From assembly GCA_036003705.1 (NCBI GenBank), contig DASYSE010000021.1, positions 1 to 21,539 of the forward strand: 21,539 bases of DNA. The letters are read 5' to 3'. The notes beneath the pieces are model-generated. The model made no database searches. It worked only from the letters and a program-made list of their open reading frames with translations, and was not told the DNA's origin. Within the stretch, counting starts at the first letter, position 1. Each line of letters begins with the position of its first letter. The position numbers were made by a program, and so were the translations under genes. This DNA comes from CALGFH01 sp036003705. Lineage in GTDB: Bacteria > Actinomycetota > CALGFH01. Positions 14,635 to 21,539 of this stretch are shown here, one piece after another.

Positions 14635-15927
14635 TCAGCCGGTCACGGCGATCGGCTTCAGGGTGCTGGTGGCCGGGATCTCAGGGTGGACGGTGTTGGA
14701 GACGATCTCGAGCTCGAACGGCCAGGTCTTGCCGCGGCGCCACTGACCGCCGACCAGCGGGGTCCTGGAGACGTTGGGGAAGTCGGCCTGGGCGCGGGTC
14801 CAGTCGACCCGGCCGACGATGGTGTCCATGCTGGTCGCCTTGATCGCGTCGGTCAGGGCCTGCCGGTCGTTCACGTCGCCGACCCTGGACAGCACCGACG
14901 CCGCGATCTCGAACAGGGCATGCGCGAAGCCGAGCGGCTGGGTCCACTGCCGGCCGGTCGCCTTGGTGTACTCGGCGGCCAGCTGCCCGGCGCCGGCCCC
15001 GGTCAGCGAGGACCTGAACGGGTGCGTCGGGCTCCACCACACCTCGGTCGAGACGCCCTCGGCGGTGCCCATCGCCTCGATGAACGCCGGGAACAGCAGC
15101 GCCTTGCCGACCGAGGCGATCTTCGGCCGGTAGCCCTGCTGGGCGGCCTGCTTCCAGAAGGTGGCGAAGTCGGGCGGCAGCGGCACCCCGGTGACGATGT
15201 CGGCCCCGGCGCCCTTGAACCTGTCGATCTCGGTCCTGAAGCTGTCCTTTTCGCTCCGGTAGCGGCCCGGGTCGATGATCTCGTAGCCCTGCGGCTGCAG
15301 GGCCAGCGGGAAGCCCCTGCTCCAGGCCCTGCCGTCGCCGTCGTCGGGCCACAGGCCCCCGAGGACCTGGTTGTTCTCGACCTGGCCCCACATGTCGGCG
15401 AACACCCCGATGATGTCCTCCAGCCCCCAGAAGAAATGCCAGGTCCACTGGTAGGGCTCCGGGTTGTCCGGGTCGGGGGCCGGGTTCCGGCCCAGGAACC
15501 AGGGCTGGTAGGGGGTGGCGGTCGAGATGCAGGGCATCCCGGCCTGCTCGCAGGCGTCGGCCACCGGGTTGGTGGTCTCGGGCGTCGAGCTGACCAGCAT
15601 CATGTTGACCTGGTCGCGGGAGATCAGGTCCCGCGCCACCTCCCCGGCCCGTTCCGGGTTGGACTGGCTGTCCGCCACCAGGATCTCCACCGGGTGGGCT
15701 CGGCCGCCGATCTGCAGGCCGTCCTTGAACCTCCGCCTGGTGCTCTCGATCACGAAGCTGTCGGCCTCGCCGAAGCCGAACAGCGAGCCGCTCTGGGGCG
15801 AGACGTAGCCGAGCTTGATCGTCTGCCGGTCGGCCAGCGGGTCGGAGGTGCGGCAGCCGGCCAGCAGGGCGGCACCGGAAAGGGCTGCCAGCTGCACGAA
15901 CCGGCGGCGGTCCAGGTCGCCGTCCAT
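14635..15927 (-). CDS. Tat-type lipoprotein, ABC-transporter solute-binding protein (Leu/Ile/Val-urea type)
   Basis: A 430-residue extracytoplasmic binding protein. The N-terminus carries a twin-arginine motif (DRRRFVQL, residues 6-13), a hydrophobic stretch and a lipobox LLAGC with C25, so it is probably folded in the cytoplasm, exported by Tat and lipid-anchored. The mature part is a type I periplasmic-binding fold (Peripla_BP_6): IKLGYVSPQSGSLFGFGE near residue 37, VEILVADSQSNPERAGEVARDLI and the MMLVSSTPETTNPVADACE hinge. Such proteins feed amino acids, amides, urea or aromatic acids to ABC permeases, but no permease or ATPase gene is present here, so the ligand and partner are unknown. 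The ATG at 15927 overlaps the stop of a 36-codon ORF (TGATG); no strong ribosome site is visible, so coupled re-initiation is plausible. Confidence 0.9.
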   Translation of the reverse strand: MDGDLDRRRFVQLAALSGAALLAGCRTSDPLADRQTIKLGYVSPQSGSLFGFGEADSFVIESTRRRFKDGLQIGGRAHPVEILVADSQSNPERAGEVARDLISRDQVNMMLVSSTPETTNPVADACEQAGMPCISTATPYQPWFLGRNPAPDPDNPEPYQWTWHFFWGLEDIIGVFADMWGQVENNQVLGGLWPDDGDGRAWSRGFPLALQPQGYEIIDPGRYRSEKDSFRTEIDRFKGAGADIVTGVPLPPDFATFWKQAAQQGYRPKIASVGKALLFPAFIEAMGTAEGVSTEVWWSPTHPFRSSLTGAGAGQLAAEYTKATGRQWTQPLGFAHALFEIAASVLSRVGDVNDRQALTDAIKATSMDTIVGRVDWTRAQADFPNVSRTPLVGGQWRRGKTWPFELEIVSNTVHPEIPATSTLKPIAVTG

Positions 15928-16037
15928 CAGGTCGGCTGCGGCCGGTGGCCTCGCCAGGCGTCGTCGAGCAGGGCCCGAAGCTCGCTCACCCCTGCCCGTC
16001 GTGGCGTCTGGACGACCTTGGCAGCCGAGTCCGGCAT
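15927..16037 (-). CDS. 36-codon ORF linking two TGATG junctions, doubtful small gene
   Basis: An ATG at 16037 that shares one base with the upstream stop, and a stop that shares one base with the solute-binding protein ATG. The product (MPDSAAKVVQ ... RALLDDAWRG, 36 residues) has no recognisable family, signal peptide or membrane segment, and its middle may form one helix (VSELRALLDDAW). Translational coupling on both sides is the reason to list it: ribosomes leaving the aldehyde-dehydrogenase stub could re-initiate here and carry on to the lipoprotein. It could equally be relic sequence left by a deletion. Confidence 0.3.
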   Translation of the reverse strand: MPDSAAKVVQTPRRAGVSELRALLDDAWRGHRPQPT

Positions 16038-16177
16038 CAGCGCGGGTACCAGTCGATGACCGGGATGGTCGACCCGTCGGCGGCATCGACGAACTCGCCC
16101 CCGATGAACAGCCGGTTCGGCCCGGCCACGCCGGCCATACGGTCCTGGAGCCCCGCTCGGGTACGCACGGCGCGCAC
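16037..16177 (-). pseudogene. Aldehyde dehydrogenase N-terminal remnant
   Basis: A 46-residue reading frame containing NRLFIGGEFVDAADGSTIPVID, which is the standard opening of NAD(P)-dependent aldehyde dehydrogenases (usually about 480-500 residues). After the conserved VID the expected P-A-T-G is replaced by WYPR and a stop. None of the downstream landmarks (Rossmann fold, catalytic Glu and Cys) follow in any frame before the lipoprotein gene. A GTG at 16177 has AGGAGG 8 bp upstream; ATGs at 16204 and 16138 are alternatives. This looks like the start of a real gene whose body was deleted, keeping its ribosome site. Confidence 0.65.
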
Positions 16178-16353
16178 GTTCCATGCCTCCTGGTTCCCCA
16201 GCATGGCGCCTGTGCGGCGCCGATCATGCAAACGACACCGCGTCCACGCATAAACGTACAACAGACCGGGCCGTTCGACAGCCGGCAATCCGGGCCGGGC
16301 GGCGGCCACCCACGCCGCCATGGTGGTCACCCGCCAGGACCGGCAGGGCCGCC
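16178..16353 (-). other. Upstream region of the ALDH remnant, with a possible terminator for the NlpC gene
   Basis: 176 bp with no supportable ORF apart from the alternative remnant start. Close to the NlpC/P60 stop, GGCCACC (16304-16310) and GGTGGTC (16322-16328) can pair over 7 bp with one wobble, a possible terminator for that gene. A less GC-rich patch around 16245-16265 may hold a promoter reading into the remnant and lipoprotein, but no clean -10/-35 pair is visible. Confidence 0.3.
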
Positions 16354-17346
16354 TCAGCCAGCGGCGGTGGTGGGTGTGGCTGTCCCTGCGGGGGCGGCGC
16401 CGGCCGGACTGGCCTCGGCCGGGCCGGCGGTGGGGCGGACGGCGCCGATGAAGTCGCCGCGCAGGAACGAGGTGATGCGGACGTTGGCGCCGGTGTAGGG
16501 GGCGTCGATCATGTTGCCGGCGCCGATGTAGATGCCCACATGGTGGATGGTGGCCGGGTCGGCGGTGTTGTAGGCGTAGAAGACCAGGTCGCCCGGCTGC
16601 ATCTGGGCGACCTCCCAGACCCGCGCGCCAACGCGCCACTGCTCGCGCGAGGTCCGCGGCAGGGTCAGCCCGCCGGACTGGTAGGCCTTCAGCATCAGCC
16701 CCGAGCAGTCGTAGAAGCCCAGCTCCCCGGTGGCGCCCCACTGGTAGGGCTTGCCGAGCTCGTTGTAGGCGAACTGGACGGCCGCGGCGGCCACCTCCTC
16801 GGCGGGCGCGCCGGGGGGCAGACCCTGGCTGGCAGCGTAGCCGGAGGCCACCGCCAGGACCTTGGTCACATACCAGTCGGCGTGGTTGTAGGCGAAGATC
16901 GCCCCGGCCACGTCGGCGCCCCTGGCGGCGCCGTTCTGGCACAGGTAGTTGGCGGCGGTGAAGATCGCGTCGACCGGGCTGTAGACGCTGGCGCCGCCGC
17001 CGTCGGCGTCCACCGCGTAGCCGGCGAAGGTGTTGCCTGCCTTGCCGCCGACGCCGATCTGCATGGGCCCGGCGGCCCCGGCGAAGTTGGCCCCGGAGGT
17101 GACGCCGGGAGCGGTCGAGCGGCCGTGGTCGGTCTCGACCTTGCCGATGGCGGCCAGCACCGACCACGGCAGGCCGGGACAGCTGTCGGCGGCCGACTGG
17201 TAGACGGGCAGCAGCGGTGGCGGGATGTCGCGCCTGGCGTCCGCGCTGGGGGCTCCACCGCCGATCAGCGACGTCGAGAGCCCGATGGCCATGAGGAGCA
17301 GGACCATGAAGACGGTGCCAAGGACGCCGAAGAGGAGCTTGACCAT
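16354..17346 (-). CDS. Membrane-anchored lytic transglycosylase plus NlpC/P60 endopeptidase
   Basis: A 330-residue, two-domain cell-wall hydrolase. Residues 4-27 are a membrane anchor or uncleaved signal. Residues about 45-165 form an SLT-like lysozyme fold, with the catalytic Glu at E71 (LAAIGKVETDHG) and AGPMQI and FAYNHADWYV downstream. Residues about 187-305 form an NlpC/P60 domain with nucleophile C214 (YDCSGL) and H269 (HHVGIYIG); the tail is Ala/Pro-rich. It would cut both glycan strands and stem peptides, the combination used by conjugation and type IV secretion systems to pass the wall (VirB1/Tn916 Orf14-like). The ATG at 17346 is preceded directly by an in-frame GTG (17349). Divergent from the MinD-like gene, which heads the secretion-like gene set. 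Confidence 0.9.
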   Translation of the reverse strand: MVKLLFGVLGTVFMVLLLMAIGLSTSLIGGGAPSADARRDIPPPLLPVYQSAADSCPGLPWSVLAAIGKVETDHGRSTAPGVTSGANFAGAAGPMQIGVGGKAGNTFAGYAVDADGGGASVYSPVDAIFTAANYLCQNGAARGADVAGAIFAYNHADWYVTKVLAVASGYAASQGLPPGAPAEEVAAAAVQFAYNELGKPYQWGATGELGFYDCSGLMLKAYQSGGLTLPRTSREQWRVGARVWEVAQMQPGDLVFYAYNTADPATIHHVGIYIGAGNMIDAPYTGANVRITSFLRGDFIGAVRPTAGPAEASPAGAAPAGTATPTTAAG

Positions 17347-17577
17347 CACGCCTGACCATTCAGTGGTATTTTAGGGGAGTCGAGTCGGTTGACAGGATAG
17401 GCCGGAGGTGCTGTATCGGTCCACCGGGCGGGAGGGACGCTCGCAGTCCGATTCCCGCTGGTCGACTGCCTTGGTGTCATTGCACATCAGTGTAATCTGT
17501 TGGTAATCGCACGTGGACAGATCCCACCAAATACGCATCCGAACAGCTCGAGACCTGGAGACCGACCGGGGGTCGTT
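17347..17577. promoter_or_regulatory. Divergent promoter region of the secretion-like locus
   Basis: 231 bp, visibly richer in A/T than its surroundings. On the plus strand TTGACA (17389-17394) is followed 17 bp on by TGTATC, and TTGGTG (17471-17476) is followed 16 bp on by TAATCT (17493-17498). Either could serve the MinD-like gene at 17578. No convincing minus-strand pair was found for the NlpC gene. Inferred only from hexamer match and spacing. Confidence 0.4.
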
Positions 17578-18858
17578 GTGAGCCAGCAGCAGAGGCCCGC
17601 CTGGACCGGGGGTTCCGACGAGGCCCTGGTCCCGCTTGGCCGTGGCGACGAGCAGGACCCCGGCACCGACGGCGAGGGTCAGGCCGCCCCGGCCTCCGCG
17701 CCCGCCCCAGCCTCCCCACCTGCCCCAGCCTCCCCACCTGCCCCGGCGTCGGCGCCGGCTCCAGGACGCCGGGCCGGCCCTCCACCCGCTCCCGGCGGCT
17801 ACGGGCTGCACCCGGATCCTGAGCCTCGACCCGACCGGAGGCGTCCGGCGGACCCGCGCGACCTGCTGGACGGCAGGCCCGACCGGGTCGATCGCGCCGA
17901 CCGGCGGGCCGGGGTGACCAGCCCGGCCAGCGGGCGGTCGACCGCGACCGCCGCCGACTTCACCTCCGAGCGCTACCTGCGCGGCCAGGCCGCCCCACCC
18001 CGGGACGGCTGGCGCCGGTTCGTCTACTGGCTGTCGGGTGGCCGGATCAACTTCGGGCCCAGCCCGGCCGAGACCGCCGAGCGCCAGCTGATCGCGCGGG
18101 CCAAGTCCCCGGTGGCCGGCTGCCGCTCGATCGCGGTCATCAGCCGCAAGGGCGGGGTCGGCAAGACCACCACCACCCTGATGCTCGGCCATACCTTCGC
18201 CTCGCTGCGCGGGGACCGGGTGGTGGCCCTCGACGGCAACCCCGACGCCGGGTCGCTCGGCTACCGGGTGCGCCGGGAGACCGCCGCCACCGTCACCAAC
18301 CTGCTGGCCGACGAGCAGGAGATCATCCGCTACGCCGACATCCGCTCCTATACCAACCAGGCCCCGACCCGCCTGGAGGTGGTCGCCTCCGACGACGACC
18401 CACGCATCACCACCGCGCTGGGCGAGGAGGACTACCGGCGGGCCATCGCCCTGCTGGAGCGGCACTACAACCTGATCCTGCTCGACACCGGGACCGGTGT
18501 CCTGGAATCGGCGACCAAGGGAATCCTGCAGTTGGCCGACCAGATCGTGGTGGTGATGTCGCCGAGCCTGGACTCGGCCAGGGCGGCCAGCTCGACGCTG
18601 GACTGGTTGAACGAGAACGGCCATGCCGAGCTGGTCCGCAACGCCATTGCGGTCATCAATGCGGTGCGGGAGGAGGGCCTGGTCGAGGTGGGCAAGATCG
18701 AGGAACATTTCGCAGGACGCTGCCGGGCCGTGGTCCAGGTGCCGTGGGACCCGCACCTGAGTGCCGGCGCCGAGACCCAGGTCGACCGTTTGCGTCCCGT
18801 TACCAGACGCGCGTACTTGGAGGTAGCCGCCGCCGTGGCCGATGGATTCACGGCATGA
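17578..18858 (+). CDS. MinD/ParA-like ATPase with proline-rich N-terminus (EspI/CpaE-like)
   Basis: A 426-residue protein. Residues 1-175 are disordered and rich in Pro/Ala/Arg, including a PAPASP repeat (about 43-62). The C-terminal 250 residues are a deviant Walker A ATPase: KGGVGKTTTT (191-200), FASLRGDRVVALDGNPDAGSLG (207-228, the switch I side) and LLDTGTG (301-307, Walker B/switch II). The ASLRGDRV...NPD stretch resembles ESX-associated MinD-like proteins (EspI type). These ATPases dimerise on membranes or DNA to position machinery. The GTG at 17578 lies shortly after a GGGGG run; a reading from 17500 is rejected for lack of any site. It begins the gene set that continues with membrane proteins, 19 bp before the next start, implying a positioning or assembly role for the secretion apparatus. 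Confidence 0.85.
   Translation: MSQQQRPAWTGGSDEALVPLGRGDEQDPGTDGEGQAAPASAPAPASPPAPASPPAPASAPAPGRRAGPPPAPGGYGLHPDPEPRPDRRRPADPRDLLDGRPDRVDRADRRAGVTSPASGRSTATAADFTSERYLRGQAAPPRDGWRRFVYWLSGGRINFGPSPAETAERQLIARAKSPVAGCRSIAVISRKGGVGKTTTTLMLGHTFASLRGDRVVALDGNPDAGSLGYRVRRETAATVTNLLADEQEIIRYADIRSYTNQAPTRLEVVASDDDPRITTALGEEDYRRAIALLERHYNLILLDTGTGVLESATKGILQLADQIVVVMSPSLDSARAASSTLDWLNENGHAELVRNAIAVINAVREEGLVEVGKIEEHFAGRCRAVVQVPWDPHLSAGAETQVDRLRPVTRRAYLEVAAAVADGFTA
17704..17739 (+). repeat. 18-bp in-frame tandem repeat in the proline-rich region
   Basis: Two perfect 18-bp units (17704-17721 and 17722-17739) encode PAPASP-type hexapeptides; a degenerate third unit follows. The unit length is a multiple of 3, so copy-number change would alter linker length without breaking the frame. 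Confidence 0.85.
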
Positions 18859-18877
18859 CCATCGGAGGGAACCACCG

Positions 18878-19168
18878 ATGTTGCGCCTGATCGCCCAGGA
18901 AGTGAATTTCACCCCAGATTTCAACGCCATCCCCGGAGCCGGCCCCGTCCAGACGCTGATCAACGGCATCGGCGCGTTCGCGCTGCTGATCGCCCTGGTG
19001 GGCATCATCATCGGCGGTGCCATGTGGGGGATCGGCTCGCTGTCGTCCAACTACCACCAGGCCGCCGTCGGCAAGCGGGCCACCCTGTACTCGGTGGTCG
19101 GCGCCATCATCGTCGGCGCGGCCGCCGCACTGGTCAACTGGGCATTCTCGCTCGGACAGACGGCCTAG
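18878..19168 (+). CDS. Small two-helix membrane protein, VirB2/TrbC-like (DUF6112-like)
   Basis: A 96-residue protein with membrane helices at about 32-54 and 70-90 joined by a short basic/polar loop (SSNYHQAAVGKRA), the topology of VirB2/TrbC pilin-like or DUF6112-type subunits found in actinobacterial T4SS-like gene sets. The assignment rests on size, topology and context and not on a strong motif. The ATG at 18878 has GGAGG about 9 bp upstream; the longer reading from 18842 lacks a ribosome site and overlaps the ATPase end. It lies 19 bp after the ATPase stop and is followed by a VirB8-like gene, so probably one operon. It may form or line the secretion channel. Confidence 0.7.
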   Translation: MLRLIAQEVNFTPDFNAIPGAGPVQTLINGIGAFALLIALVGIIIGGAMWGIGSLSSNYHQAAVGKRATLYSVVGAIIVGAAAALVNWAFSLGQTA

Positions 19169-19249
19169 GGACGACATGGACCGCTCCCCGACGCTGGGGG
19201 TCCGGCGGGTGCGCCGGACCTCCTTGGCATTGCCGAGGGGGTGAAGGCC

Positions 19250-20107
19250 ATGGCGGTTGGTGATCATGGGCGGGCGCGGGTGATGTGGCGGCCACCCGAG
19301 CAGCGGCGGTTCGGGACCGGCGGCATGCCGGGGATGCTGAGCATGCTGCTGCTCGCCTTGGTGCTGTTCCTCGGCGGCATCGCCATCGGGCGGGCCACCA
19401 CCATCCGGGGCCAGGCCGCTGTCGCGGCTCCGCCGGTGACCACGGCCGCCTCAGCCTCCACCGCCGCCCCGACGGCGTCGACCGTCGCCGCCGCCCCCGG
19501 GACGGCCGTGGCCGACCCGCAGGCCCGCGGGGCGGCGACCAGCCGGGTCGGGCCCCGCCGGGTCGTGCACGGCGTCGGGGTCGGCTACGCCCGCACCCAG
19601 CAGGGCGCGGTCGCGGCGGCGGCCAACTTCACCAGGGTGCTGTCCAGCTCGCTGATCCTGGACGACGGCAAGCGCCGGCTGGCCATCGCCACCCTGGCCG
19701 CCCCCGAGGCCAGGACCCGGCTGCAGAGGACCTTCGACCAGGCGGTGGACTCGCTTCGCAAGGGCCTGGGGGTGACCGGCGCCGACGACGGCACCCAGGT
19801 GCTGCTGCGGGCGACGCCGGTGGGCTGGCGGGTCGAGGAGTACGGTGGTGGCACCGCCAGGGTCGCCATCTGGGCGACCAGCGTGAGCGGGTCGCTGGGC
19901 GGGGCCCAGGGGCCGGTGCCGATCCGCGAGGGCTGGGGCACGACCACCGTCGACCTGCGCTGGGTCAAGGACGATTGGAAGCAGCTCGATACTACCACCG
20001 CCGAGGGGCCGGTCCCGATCGCCGACGTCGCACCGCCGACCGCCGCCGCCGAGCTGGTCACCAAGGCCAGCGAGTTCAAGGAGTTCACCTATGCACCAGG
20101 ATCGTAA
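19250..20107 (+). CDS. Single-pass membrane protein, VirB8/TcpC-like conjugation component
   Basis: A 285-residue protein with a short cytoplasmic lead, one membrane helix (about 28-47), an Ala/Thr/Pro-rich linker (50-95), then an extracytoplasmic alpha+beta region. It contains AAAANFTRVLSSSLI (helix) and strands at TQVLLRATPVGWRVEEYGGGTARVAIWATSV and TTTVDLRWVKDDWKQLDTTT, consistent with the NTF2-like fold of VirB8/TcpC. The family match is from topology and pattern, and not from a diagnostic motif. The ATG at 19250 is 9 bp after GAGGGG; GTG 19241 is possible but too close to that site. Its last 17 bp overlap the next gene, whose AAGGAG ribosome site lies inside this coding region, so the two are translationally coupled. 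Confidence 0.7.
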   Translation: MAVGDHGRARVMWRPPEQRRFGTGGMPGMLSMLLLALVLFLGGIAIGRATTIRGQAAVAAPPVTTAASASTAAPTASTVAAAPGTAVADPQARGAATSRVGPRRVVHGVGVGYARTQQGAVAAAANFTRVLSSSLILDDGKRRLAIATLAAPEARTRLQRTFDQAVDSLRKGLGVTGADDGTQVLLRATPVGWRVEEYGGGTARVAIWATSVSGSLGGAQGPVPIREGWGTTTVDLRWVKDDWKQLDTTTAEGPVPIADVAPPTAAAELVTKASEFKEFTYAPGS

Positions 20108-21539
20108 GCGCGCCTGGGCCCGCGCGGTCCCAGAGCGCCGCCCGACCATGCCCGGCGCGCATGGTCCTGGTTCCGGGTTGATTCGCCGTGCCGGCCTGCG
20201 ACGCCGCTGGCCGACCGCCGCGCTGCTCCTGCTCGCGCTGGCCGCCCTGCTGGTGGTCGTGGCCCCGGCCGCGGTCGCCCAGACCCAGGCCGACCCGGGC
20301 CAGGAGCGATGCGACTCCATCCCCAACCCGGCGGCGCGCGCTGTCTGCCAGGCCGGGACCAACCCCGGCAAGGCGGTCACCAGCGCGGTCACGGGCGCGG
20401 CCCAGAACGTGGTCGAGACCGCCGGCGACAGCGCGCTGCGCAGCTTCACCTCCGCGGTGGCCGCCGCCGGCAAGTTCTTCCTGGAGAAGGTCGGCGGGCT
20501 GATCCAGGGCACCACCAGCCCCGACGTGGTCAACGCGGACTGGTTCGCCTCCCAGTACCGGGTGATGATGGCCCTCGCCGTCCTCATCGCCCTGCCCATC
20601 CTGTTGGTCTCGGTCGCCCAGTCGATCGTGCGCGCCGACGGCATGCAGGCCATCCGCTCGGCCTTCGTGTTCCTGCCGCTGGCGGCGATCCTGTCGGCCG
20701 TCGGCCCGGCCATGGCCCAGCTCCTGATCAACATCAGCGACTGGATGAGCGCGGCGCTGGGCGGCAACGCCGCCGGCGACGCCCAGAAGTTCATGAGCGA
20801 CGCCGGCAACGCCCTGGCCGGGCTCGGCGCCGGGACCCTCAACCCGGCCGCCCCGGTGTTCGGGGTGCTGCTGGGGGCGCTGATCGTCACCCTGGGTGCG
20901 CTGTCGATCTGGCTGGAGCTGCTGCTGCGGGCGGCCGCCATCTACATCTCGGTGCTGTTCCTGCCCCTTGCCCTCTCCGCCATGATCTGGCCGGCGGGCT
21001 GGCGCTGGTGCCGGCGGCTGATCGAGTTCCTGATCGCCATCATCTTCGCCAAGGTGTTCATCGTCGCCATCATCAACCTGGCCGCGGCCGGGCTGGCCAG
21101 GGGCGGGCTGGGCGACAAGTTCGAGGGCGTGCTGGCCGGCGGCGCCCTGCTGCTGATGGCCGCCTTCACCCCGATCGCCCTGCTCAAGCTGATCCCGCTG
21201 GCCGAGGCGGCGGTGGTCACCGCCGGCCACCAGCGCGCCGCCCTGCGCCAGGCCACGCACGGGGCGACCGCAATGACCACCAGCTCCTCGGTGGTCTCCG
21301 GGATGATCCAGACCCGGTTCCGCAGCAGCCCGGCCGCCGCCGCCGCGCCGGCCGCCAGCTGGGCGGCGCCGGCCGCTGCCGCCGCCACCGCCGCCGCTGC
21401 CGGCGCCCGCAACCGCGCCACCTCCAGCTTCGCGGCGATGAGCTCGCTCGGCGAGTCCGGCGGCGACTCCGCGGCGACGCCGACCATCCGCTCCTCCGCC
21501 CCGCGGCCCGCGCCGGCCAACGCCGGCGGCAACGGCGGC
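20091..21539 (+). CDS. Polytopic membrane protein, VirB6/TrbL-like, truncated by window end
   Basis: Open from ATG 20091 to the window edge (483 residues seen, no stop). The start has AAGGAG 7 bp upstream. A basic lead and hydrophobic segment (41-63) ending in AVAQ look like a signal peptide. A soluble stretch follows with two Cys (C74, C86), then membrane helices at about 156-177, 190-213, 254-275, 280-300, 310-333 and 348-370, and an Ala-rich low-complexity tail from about 412. The helix pattern, with LLLRAAAIYISVLFLPLALSAMIWP, fits VirB6/TrbL-type channel proteins of actinobacterial conjugation-like loci. It would form the inner-membrane pore with the VirB8-like protein encoded just before it. 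The C-terminal part and any downstream VirB4-type gene lie outside. Confidence 0.8.
   Translation, partial: MHQDRKRAWARAVPERRPTMPGAHGPGSGLIRRAGLRRRWPTAALLLLALAALLVVVAPAAVAQTQADPGQERCDSIPNPAARAVCQAGTNPGKAVTSAVTGAAQNVVETAGDSALRSFTSAVAAAGKFFLEKVGGLIQGTTSPDVVNADWFASQYRVMMALAVLIALPILLVSVAQSIVRADGMQAIRSAFVFLPLAAILSAVGPAMAQLLINISDWMSAALGGNAAGDAQKFMSDAGNALAGLGAGTLNPAAPVFGVLLGALIVTLGALSIWLELLLRAAAIYISVLFLPLALSAMIWPAGWRWCRRLIEFLIAIIFAKVFIVAIINLAAAGLARGGLGDKFEGVLAGGALLLMAAFTPIALLKLIPLAEAAVVTAGHQRAALRQATHGATAMTTSSSVVSGMIQTRFRSSPAAAAAPAASWAAPAAAAATAAAAGARNRATSSFAAMSSLGESGGDSAATPTIRSSAPRPAPANAGGNGG

Noticed and set aside
14635..16251. Extended N-terminus of the solute-binding protein (start at 16251)
   Set aside because: It would bury the Tat signal and lipobox about 108 residues inside the protein. 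The start at 15927 places them at the N-terminus.
16037..17359. A 440-codon minus-strand frame overlapping the NlpC/P60 gene
   Set aside because: Its body is an Arg/Gly-rich shadow of the hydrolase frame; only the last 46 codons (ALDH remnant) carry recognisable sequence.
16354..21539. Boundary of an integrated mobile element (integrase, att repeat, tRNA)
   Set aside because: I looked for a recombinase gene, a tRNA end and a direct repeat at 16200-17600 and found none; the other boundary is outside the window, so mobility is left open.

Overview
The window is GC-rich (roughly 70% by eye) and looks like chromosomal DNA of an actinobacterium (Actinomycetota). Supporting signs are a mycothiol-dependent maleylpyruvate-isomerase-family protein, GTG starts and TGATG/GTGA overlaps, apparently leaderless genes, an ECF42-type sigma factor with a DGPF/YciI partner, and a LigC/LigD-type ATP-dependent DNA ligase. 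I cannot assign a class or genus. No rRNA, tRNA, CRISPR array or insertion sequence was seen.

Layout, left to right. (1) 1-2164: the tail of a VOC (glyoxalase-fold) protein, a YbdK-like carboxylate-amine ligase, and, convergent with it, a mycothiol-dependent isomerase-family protein. (2) 2241-6976: a same-strand block. It starts with a receiver domain fused to a thioredoxin-reductase-like flavoprotein that lacks the CxxC redox pair, overlapped by a soluble cyclic-nucleotide-binding-domain histidine kinase. An ECF42 module follows: a DGPF/YciI protein and a sigma factor with a long C-terminal extension. (3) 6990-8467: an alpha/beta hydrolase and a DUF1905/YdeI-like protein. Each is preceded by the same promoter-like motif, TGTCGA-N17-CGAT, the best candidate for direct targets of the ECF42 sigma factor. 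(4) 8761-10010: cold shock protein, STAS-domain protein and two small unrecognised proteins, ending in a 62-bp tandem duplication that straddles a stop codon.

(5) 10126-12385, minus strand: membrane fatty-acid desaturase and class I fructose-bisphosphate aldolase. (6) 12552-14408: stand-alone ATP-dependent DNA ligase (minus), diverging from a CsoR-type copper repressor with a plausible operator, then a GlsB/YeaQ-type small membrane protein. (7) 14635-16177, minus strand: an orphan Tat-type lipoprotein solute-binding protein, preceded through two TGATG junctions by a 36-codon ORF and a stub of an aldehyde dehydrogenase N-terminus.

(8) 16354 to the right edge: the left end of a type IV secretion/conjugation-like locus. 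A membrane-anchored lytic transglycosylase plus NlpC/P60 peptidoglycan hydrolase diverges from a MinD/ParA-like ATPase with a proline-rich N-terminus. Then come a small two-helix membrane protein (VirB2/DUF6112-like), a single-pass VirB8/TcpC-like protein and a polytopic VirB6/TrbL-like protein cut by the window end. The VirB4 and coupling-protein ATPases would be expected just beyond the edge.

The most interesting points are the duplicated ECF42-type promoter, the flavoprotein-output two-component pair, the MinD-led secretion locus, and the decayed aldehyde dehydrogenase chain.
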